From positions 1 to 10,758 of the forward strand of contig JAGLSY010000067.1 of NCBI GenBank assembly GCA_023135545.1: a DNA stretch of 10,758 nucleotides, read 5' to 3'. The first letter of the stretch is position 1. The number at the start of each line of letters is the position of its first letter. Below the pieces are notes generated by a model, which had not been told where the DNA came from, made no database searches, and worked only from the letters and a program-made list of their open reading frames with translations. The translations under genes were made by a program, and so were the position numbers. Positions 1-4,718 of the stretch are shown here, one piece after another. This DNA comes from Thermoplasmata archaeon. GTDB lineage: Archaea > Thermoplasmatota > Thermoplasmata > SG8-5 > JAGLSY01.

Positions 1-1411
1 CATTTGATATGTCTGTAACCTCAAGGTCAAGATTATTAATCAAAGAAGGAGCATCGACAGGAGATGGGTAATCATTCCAGACCAGTGTTATCTCCAGGGG
101 CTCGGTGTTGTCTATGAGGTCAATGGTGTATTCGATGGTGTCGCCGCCATCAAGGCCATTGGTGTGGTCTATGACCGACAGAACTCTGGAATCCCCATTG
201 AAGTAAAGAGCATTATCCAAATTCACACGCCCCCATCCCTGGTTGCAGTTGGGATATGCCATTCCATTGTAGGGTGAGTCATGAGTATCTACTCCCATCA
301 TCTCATCGGCACAGTTGACCAGCATGGCTCTCATTAAAGCACCACTGGGTGAGAAGCCGTTGGCAGCTTCCTTTGTGCCAGTTGGGTACCATCCTTCTTC
401 AAAGTATTGTTTTATGAGTCCGGTTGCGCCGGCGGCTATGGATGCGGCCTGGCCTGTTCCCATTGTCGTATCATAACCAATGTTGAAGGTGGTTAGGTCA
501 AAATCCGAACTTGAGCTCATTATATCGGAACCGGGGACTACGATCTCTGGCTTCAACCTGTTATCCGTTGTGGGACCCTGGCTGCTGAAACCTGCCATGT
601 CATCCATATCGACTCCGTTTAAAGTTGCGCCCACAGATATCGCATTCTTGGCTGTTCCCGGTGGAATCACTGTTGCGGGAGCACCAATACTTCCAGCAGG
701 GAACAATCCTACAAAATCCTGGTTGTTCCACGTAAATAAATCTGTCTGGGCGCACGCACTGTTATATTCATTATTGTTGTATCCGATGGCACTGGCCATT
801 ATTCTTCCACCATCATCATATATCAATTGATATATTTCTCTCCAATCAGATGGTGAATGAACCATGTCGGCTGAATCACCACCATCGACAAAAGATAACT
901 TGGCCTTGTAAGCCACACCCCTGCCATTTACATTGCCGCTGTTCGAACCAATAACAATCGTGTTATCAGCGGCTATCATGCCTGCATTCAGTGTTCCATG
1001 ATCAAATGAGCCAGAATCGGAATCGTCAGCTCCCGGAATAACATGGTACGCGTACATTTTTCTATGGGTTGGCCCTGGTGCGTTGTCTGCCACATTTGTG
1101 GCATTCCTGAAGGCCTCGTGGTCATAATCCACCCCCAGGTCATACAAACCAACAATCTGATTTTCTCCCCGGATTCCCATATCCCATATCGGTGTTCCGC
1201 CATCAAATCCGGATTGGACCACCTGGGTTAACTCCGAATTCGTGATTTCATTTTCATTTGGTTCGGACCTGGTATTACCATCGTCCATAATTTGAAATGG
1301 TGTTGTTTCCATCGTGCCTGCAAAAAATGCTGCCGACGGAATTACCAATAAAAATGCCAGTCCAAATGCTATCGCTCTTGTCGTAAAACTTATGTTTTTC
1401 ATGCCCAACAT
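1..1411 (-). CDS. KP-43-like subtilisin-fold (S8) protein, probable pseudoprotease; C-terminus outside the window
   Basis: The frame is open from the ATG at 1411 to base 1 (470 codons visible). Residues 1-31 are a signal peptide: a Lys/Arg-containing start, then a hydrophobic stretch ending near PSAAFFA. A short spacer leads into a subtilase fold. The Asp motif is at D91 (LYDLGVDYDHEAF) and the His motif at H138 (DHGTLNAG). TAKNAISVGAT (253-263) and FSSQGP (275-280) are typical S8 landmarks. After the catalytic domain, NQGWGRVNLD and LEITLVWNDYP followed by INNLDLEV match the beta-barrel that follows the protease domain in KP-43-type subtilases. The active site is broken: the usual GTSMA(A/T)P reads GTGQAAS (318-324), so G320 replaces the nucleophile. 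AAGN reads PAGS (238-241), replacing the oxyanion Asn. The SWG substrate-binding segment reads AIG. The fold assignment is firm; loss of activity is inferred. The first ATG is chosen because GGAGGA lies 6 bases upstream of it; an internal ATG at 1402 is the alternative. It lies downstream of the PLD-like gene on the same strand, 156 bases apart, probably with its own promoter. Confidence 0.88.
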   Translation of the reverse strand, partial: MLGMKNISFTTRAIAFGLAFLLVIPSAAFFAGTMETTPFQIMDDGNTRSEPNENEITNSELTQVVQSGFDGGTPIWDMGIRGENQIVGLYDLGVDYDHEAFRNATNVADNAPGPTHRKMYAYHVIPGADDSDSGSFDHGTLNAGMIAADNTIVIGSNSGNVNGRGVAYKAKLSFVDGGDSADMVHSPSDWREIYQLIYDDGGRIMASAIGYNNNEYNSACAQTDLFTWNNQDFVGLFPAGSIGAPATVIPPGTAKNAISVGATLNGVDMDDMAGFSSQGPTTDNRLKPEIVVPGSDIMSSSSDFDLTTFNIGYDTTMGTGQAASIAAGATGLIKQYFEEGWYPTGTKEAANGFSPSGALMRAMLVNCADEMMGVDTHDSPYNGMAYPNCNQGWGRVNLDNALYFNGDSRVLSVIDHTNGLDGGDTIEYTIDLIDNTEPLEITLVWNDYPSPVDAPSLINNLDLEVTDISN

Positions 1412-1417
1412 ATTGCT

Positions 1418-1423
1418 TCCTCC
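1418..1423 (-). promoter_or_regulatory. Shine-Dalgarno site of the subtilase-like gene
   Basis: GGAGGA on the minus strand, 6 bases before the ATG at 1411. The match and spacing are good and favour this start over the Met codon three codons further in. Confidence 0.75.
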
Positions 1424-1445
1424 ATTCTCATAGCTTCATGAGAAT
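1424..1445. repeat. 8-base perfect inverted repeat next to the Shine-Dalgarno site
   Basis: ATTCTCAT (1424-1431) and ATGAGAAT (1438-1445) are perfect complements separated by six bases (AGCTTC). On the minus strand the repeat directly abuts the Shine-Dalgarno site of the subtilase-like gene. It lies downstream of a TATA-like stretch, so it could be a hairpin in the 5' leader or an operator overlapping the transcription start. The symmetry is seen in the sequence; a regulatory role is inferred. Confidence 0.6.
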
Positions 1446-1465
1446 AATTAATCTAAATGAATAAA

Positions 1466-1480
1466 ATGATATTAATAACT
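1466..1480 (-). promoter_or_regulatory. Candidate TATA box for the subtilase-like gene
   Basis: Read on the minus strand, the stretch contains TTATTAATATC about 60 bases before the ATG. A start about 25 bases downstream would give a leader of roughly 30-35 bases carrying the inverted repeat and the Shine-Dalgarno site. A second candidate, GTATATC, lies near 1497-1504. AT-richness makes either call tentative. Confidence 0.35.
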
Positions 1481-1567
1481 ATGGCGCAGAACCCCTAGAT
1501 ATACACCATAGATACATAGAGTGCCGTTTATTGGACTGGCACCCTTCCTTGGAAGAATCGTTATGCA

Positions 1568-4258
1568 CTATTCTCCAGATGATTTCAATCTTTTGCCAAC
1601 CATCCCTATTATTACCAGCACCAGCAGAGGTAGCAAGAGCAGGCCCATTGAGAAGGGTCTTTCAGATGCTGCCGATTTTTCTACCGACTCTGGCTCTGCA
1701 ATATCATCATCAGATTCCGAGGTGATTCGGAACTCCTCCGGTGCTTTGCTTTTGGCTTTTATCTCGACCATAATGGTGGTTGAGTTTGTGTTTCCCCAGA
1801 TGTCGGTCACTTCCAATGTTATGTTGTACTGGCCCGCTTCAGAGAAGGTATGGGTGACATTGGTCATGTTGGAATCCTCGATGCCGTCCGAGTCGAAGTC
1901 CCATGAGACACTGGCTATGTTGTGGGCTGAGGTTAGATCAAATGCCGAAAATTCGATTGACGAGTTTACAGTAAATATTCCTCTGGCCTCTATCATTGGT
2001 CTTGGCGGCTCGAAGTTCTCTTTCCAGTCATGGTCGAAGATGCCGGTGAAGTAACTGGCGGTTTCCTTGTTATCTATTATCACCCCGACCTCGCGGTTGC
2101 GGGTGCAGGAGTTCTCATTCCAGTTGATGCTGGAAATCAGAGTAAAACGGCTGTCGACCACTATTCCCTTGGTGTGCACCTTGCTGAAATGGTGGGAATG
2201 AGGGCGGGCCAGCTTGGCCTCCATGTCCAGTCCCTGCTCCGCGGCCAGATCGTTGATGTATTCTATGGTGTCATCGTTGTCGTTGTAATCATCGAATTTG
2301 ATATTGTAATCTGACGAATCCAGTAAAATTCTGACACTGCATCCTCGCCCTGCCGCATCAATGACAGCTTGGAGGTATGGGTTATCATCTGTTTTGTTTC
2401 CCCCGGCATCCTTCTTGCCCCAGTGAAGGTCAATGTAGAACTGCTCGAGGATAATGGTCTCCTCGGCGCTGTCCAGCAGACTCAAAAGCGGGTCATTGGC
2501 GGACAGGCTCATGTCAGGGTAAACGACCGGAGTTATAATTGACTGGCCTGCGGCAGTTGACGGGGCAAATACCGGCTCGAAGGTGATGTCGGGCTGGCAG
2601 ATGACAGGTGCCTCCCATGACAAATTTGGCTCGAATACCCCCACGTCCTCCCATTCCAGGTTCCAGTCATCGTAAAATAACTTGGAATAATAATCGGCCA
2701 CATCGCAATCCTCTATGGCAACTCCCCAGCCCCGATTTCCCATTGCTCCAGGGTAGGGTACGCCGCTGGGTTTCCAGTTCTCTGTCATGATTATGGTTGT
2801 TTGATTATCCAGTGTCATGTATTTCGCATGGTTGAACCTGTACCTCGAGCTGCCCGAGCCAGGCGGGTTCTGAAGATGGATGTCAGCGCCTGCCAGGGAA
2901 AGCCATGAAATGACCTGCTCCTCGGCATCGGGCATTCCACCCACCGGCCTTCCCTCGATGAGTATGTTGACAGATACACCGCGCTCAAGGCTGTCGTGGA
3001 GGGCACTGGCCAGGTAAACGCTGGTCAGCTGGTAGACGTTTATGTTAATTGATTCCCGGGCTCCTTCGAGCTTCTCAATTATAAGATTCATGGAGCAGTC
3101 GGGTGAGACAAATGATTGGACATTGCCATTTATACTGAATTCCCGCTCCTCTTGCATTGACTGGCCTGCCTTGGAAACTTTCATTTCATCCCAGTCTTGG
3201 GCCTGGTCTGAATCCAGGTATTGGTCGTTGAGAATCAGGCGCTTTATGACCTGGTAGGAATTCCCGGCACTGACGGCCCTTCCATTCCACCCGTCCCCCG
3301 AGTAATCGGAATCGCCGTAGACGAAGGCATCGACGATGTTGAGGCCGGCATCCATTATGAATACCTCATCACCGTCATTGGCCAGCTTCGGGCTGGACTT
3401 GAGAACAAGGAGGTTCCCCAGTCTTGCCTGGCCCAGATAGGAATAGTCAGGCTCTTCGAGGGTGATCTCGAAAAACCTTGTGCCGTTCTCGGCGATTGTA
3501 ATTGTTTGGTTTGGGCCAATGATGGTTCCCTTTTCAAAGATGGCCAGTCCCTCCCCGTCGGTTATGGCACAGTGGGTCAGGTCTATGGTCTCAGTGGTGG
3601 GATTGGTCAGCTTGATGAACTCACCCCCGGACTTGGCATCGGGGCACACTCCGGTTATCAGAATTCCGGAAATATTATCGGGCAACAGGCCGGGTGTCGG
3701 CAACGACTGGCTCCAGCCATCCTTGCCTCTCATGTATGACATTCCCTCATCTATAAAGGTCAAATTAGAAGTATGATTGAATATTGAAGGAGGCAAATCG
3801 ACCGAACTGCCGTTCCCGTAGCTGATGAAATCGACTGGCTGGCTGTCCTGGTCAAGGAGTAAAATATCATCACCGGTGTTGGTCAGGAATGATGAAGATT
3901 TATTCATGTAAAAATACCACGAGTTCTCGGTCATGTTGTAGGTGGAATTTCCACATCTGGCATAGACCACAGCAAGGCCGCCGGGGCTCAATGTAATGTT
4001 GGGGAAAACAAGGTCGTCGCCCCCGTCCTGGTCGCTCAGTGTCCAGTTGAGGAGGTTGACCTCTTCAAAGCCGATGTTCCGAAGCTCTATGAATTCCCCA
4101 TCCAACTCCGAACCATAGGGGTTGTAGATAAATTCATTTATGACTATCTGGCTCGTGTCCTCCATTGATTCTGGAGCGGCGGTCGCAAATCCGGTTGTGC
4201 CCAACAGGTTGAGCATGGTTATGGCAAGTATCATCATCGATATCAAGGTCTTTTTCAT
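1568..4258 (-). CDS. Secreted, membrane-anchored phospholipase D/nuclease-superfamily protein with two lamin-tail domains and a PKD domain
   Basis: 896 residues. A signal peptide (1-28, ending FATAA) is followed by two lamin-tail domains. The first (about 36-190) has INEFIYNP, GEFIELRN and a closing PTPG; the second (about 197-345) has GEFIKLTNP and GDEVFIMD. Two phospholipase D-superfamily halves follow (about 375-545 and 575-745). Each has a complete HxKxxxxD motif: H477/K479/D484 and H695/K697/D702. Paired HKD motifs form one active site that cleaves phosphodiester bonds through a phosphohistidine intermediate, so phospholipase or nuclease chemistry is expected; the substrate is unknown. 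A PKD domain (about 755-833, SWDFDSDG and HTFSEAGQYNITLEVTD) precedes an acidic linker and a C-terminal membrane segment (about 871-887) with a basic tail. The enzyme should therefore sit outside the cell, anchored at its C-terminus. Prokaryotic lamin-tail domains are known to accompany secreted phosphoesterases and nucleases. The start is supported by AGGTGA just upstream. The gene is transcribed divergently from the propeller genes. Confidence 0.93.
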   Translation of the reverse strand: MKKTLISMMILAITMLNLLGTTGFATAAPESMEDTSQIVINEFIYNPYGSELDGEFIELRNIGFEEVNLLNWTLSDQDGGDDLVFPNITLSPGGLAVVYARCGNSTYNMTENSWYFYMNKSSSFLTNTGDDILLLDQDSQPVDFISYGNGSSVDLPPSIFNHTSNLTFIDEGMSYMRGKDGWSQSLPTPGLLPDNISGILITGVCPDAKSGGEFIKLTNPTTETIDLTHCAITDGEGLAIFEKGTIIGPNQTITIAENGTRFFEITLEEPDYSYLGQARLGNLLVLKSSPKLANDGDEVFIMDAGLNIVDAFVYGDSDYSGDGWNGRAVSAGNSYQVIKRLILNDQYLDSDQAQDWDEMKVSKAGQSMQEEREFSINGNVQSFVSPDCSMNLIIEKLEGARESININVYQLTSVYLASALHDSLERGVSVNILIEGRPVGGMPDAEEQVISWLSLAGADIHLQNPPGSGSSRYRFNHAKYMTLDNQTTIIMTENWKPSGVPYPGAMGNRGWGVAIEDCDVADYYSKLFYDDWNLEWEDVGVFEPNLSWEAPVICQPDITFEPVFAPSTAAGQSIITPVVYPDMSLSANDPLLSLLDSAEETIILEQFYIDLHWGKKDAGGNKTDDNPYLQAVIDAAGRGCSVRILLDSSDYNIKFDDYNDNDDTIEYINDLAAEQGLDMEAKLARPHSHHFSKVHTKGIVVDSRFTLISSINWNENSCTRNREVGVIIDNKETASYFTGIFDHDWKENFEPPRPMIEARGIFTVNSSIEFSAFDLTSAHNIASVSWDFDSDGIEDSNMTNVTHTFSEAGQYNITLEVTDIWGNTNSTTIMVEIKAKSKAPEEFRITSESDDDIAEPESVEKSAASERPFSMGLLLLPLLVLVIIGMVGKRLKSSGE

Positions 4259-4262
4259 CTTA

Positions 4263-4268
4263 TCACCT
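4263..4268 (-). promoter_or_regulatory. Shine-Dalgarno site of the PLD-like gene
   Basis: AGGTGA on the minus strand, four bases before the ATG at 4258. GGTGA is the common archaeal form, pairing with the 3' end of 16S rRNA. Confidence 0.7.
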
Positions 4269-4274
4269 GATACC

Positions 4275-4310
4275 GAACTGCCCCTCCGCGCTTATATAAT
4301 AAAGCAGTTC
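4275..4310 (-). promoter_or_regulatory. Promoter of the PLD-like gene: TATA box inside a 7-base inverted repeat
   Basis: On the minus strand TTATTATATAAG (4302-4291) is a strong archaeal TATA-box candidate about 35-45 bases before the ATG, predicting a start near 4270 and a very short leader. GAACTGC (4275-4281) and GCAGTTC (4304-4310) are perfect complements 22 bases apart that bracket this box, as expected of an operator controlling TBP/TFB access. The symmetry and the AT box are seen; the regulatory role is inferred. Confidence 0.6.
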
Positions 4311-4359
4311 ATGTAAGGTAAATGTAGGGGCGAAAAAACATGCTGTAAAAAACCATCCA

Positions 4360-4397
4360 AAATCACTTCGATTTTATTTGAAATAATGTTGTGATTT
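4360..4397. repeat. 7-base inverted repeat with 24-base spacer
   Basis: AAATCAC (4360-4366) and GTGATTT (4391-4397) are perfect complements. Spacing resembles the two TATA-bracketing repeats on either side (22 and 25 bases), but the arms differ and the surroundings are AT-rich, so chance is a real alternative. Confidence 0.35.
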
Positions 4398-4516
4398 AAA
4401 ATTATCGAATATCGCTACAATTATTAAAATTAATTGGTTTAATATTGTCATCTGGATGTAAGATAAGCAAGTTGTATCCTTGATTACTACAATAAGAAAT
4501 TATTTGTAGATAAAAT

Positions 4517-4538
4517 AGTTGATAAAAAGTTGATAAAA
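4517..4538. repeat. Tandem 11-mer, two perfect copies
   Basis: AGTTGATAAAA occurs twice head to tail (4517-4527 and 4528-4538). A decayed third copy (TGTAGATAAAA) lies just before, near 4505-4515. It could be a binding-site array or simple slippage in AT-rich DNA. Confidence 0.6.
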
Positions 4539-4573
4539 TTATGTAAAAAATTAATGACATTAAGCAAGGAATT

Positions 4574-4598
4574 TTAACAAATTAATATTGTTAACAAT
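4574..4598. repeat. Cluster of three TTAACAA half-sites including a 12-base palindrome
   Basis: TTAACAA (4574-4580), TTGTTAA (4588-4594) and TTAACAA (4591-4597) form one spaced inverted pair and one overlapping perfect palindrome, ATTGTTAACAAT (4587-4598). The cluster lies about 50 bases upstream of the TATA box of the first propeller gene, a usual place for an archaeal activator or repressor site. Function is inferred; AT-rich context raises the chance background. Confidence 0.45.
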
Positions 4599-4628
4599 TA
4601 TTATCTTGTAAGACATATAAATTTAGCT

Positions 4629-4667
4629 TTGCTACCCGTCATAATTTATATATACCATTTGTAGCAA
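4629..4667 (+). promoter_or_regulatory. Promoter of the first propeller gene: TATA box inside a 7-base inverted repeat
   Basis: TTTATATATA (4645-4654) is a strong TATA-box candidate, predicting a start near 4675-4682 and a leader of about 40 bases. TTGCTAC (4629-4635) and GTAGCAA (4661-4667) are perfect complements 25 bases apart that bracket it, the same layout as at the divergent PLD-like promoter but with a different arm sequence. A second AT stretch, TATATTATA (4677-4685), is a weaker alternative TATA box. Confidence 0.6.
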
Positions 4668-4706
4668 TAACATGTGTATATTATAGTCTCGGGGTGGGGG
4701 CTTTGA

Positions 4707-4711
4707 GGAGG
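4707..4711 (+). promoter_or_regulatory. Shine-Dalgarno site of the first propeller gene
   Basis: GGAGG within GAGGAGGAA, seven bases before the ATG at 4719. The match is strong and fixes the start. Confidence 0.85.
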
Positions 4712-4718
4712 AATCTTC

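Larger units (their letters stand above)
4311..4628. other. AT-rich divergent intergenic region without a gene
   Basis: Between the two divergent promoters no reading frame with a plausible start, no tRNA-like fold and no CRISPR spacing was found. By hand count the 60-base blocks starting at 4381, 4501 and 4561 hold only 9-11 G/C each, about 15-20%, against roughly 45-65% in the flanking genes. The stretch holds a spaced inverted repeat, a tandem 11-mer and a cluster of TTAACAA half-sites, listed separately. Its most likely role is control of the divergent genes. Confidence 0.7.

Noticed and set aside
395..520. Frameshift or sequencing error as explanation for the missing catalytic Ser
   Set aside because: The frame is intact on both sides, and the oxyanion and substrate-binding motifs more than 200 bases away are also changed, so one local error cannot explain it.
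480..830. 116-codon plus-strand open frame opposite the subtilase-like gene
   Set aside because: Antisense shadow; the minus-strand frame carries S8 landmarks across the same bases.
1521..2054. 177-codon open frame on the plus strand, antisense to the PLD-like gene
   Set aside because: It lies fully opposite a coding region with clear PKD and HKD domains, has low-complexity Ser-rich translation with no family resemblance, and no convincing ribosome-binding site.
3221..3739. 172-codon plus-strand open frame antisense to the second lamin-tail domain
   Set aside because: It mirrors the codon structure of the real gene opposite; no recognisable domain or leader.
4517..4538. CRISPR-like repeat
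   Set aside because: The two copies are directly adjacent with no spacers and only 11 bases long.
4311..4628. Replication origin in the AT-rich intergenic region
   Set aside because: AT-richness and a tandem 11-mer fit superficially, but no Orc1/Cdc6 gene or recognisable origin-recognition-box motifs are present. Divergent promoters explain the composition better.
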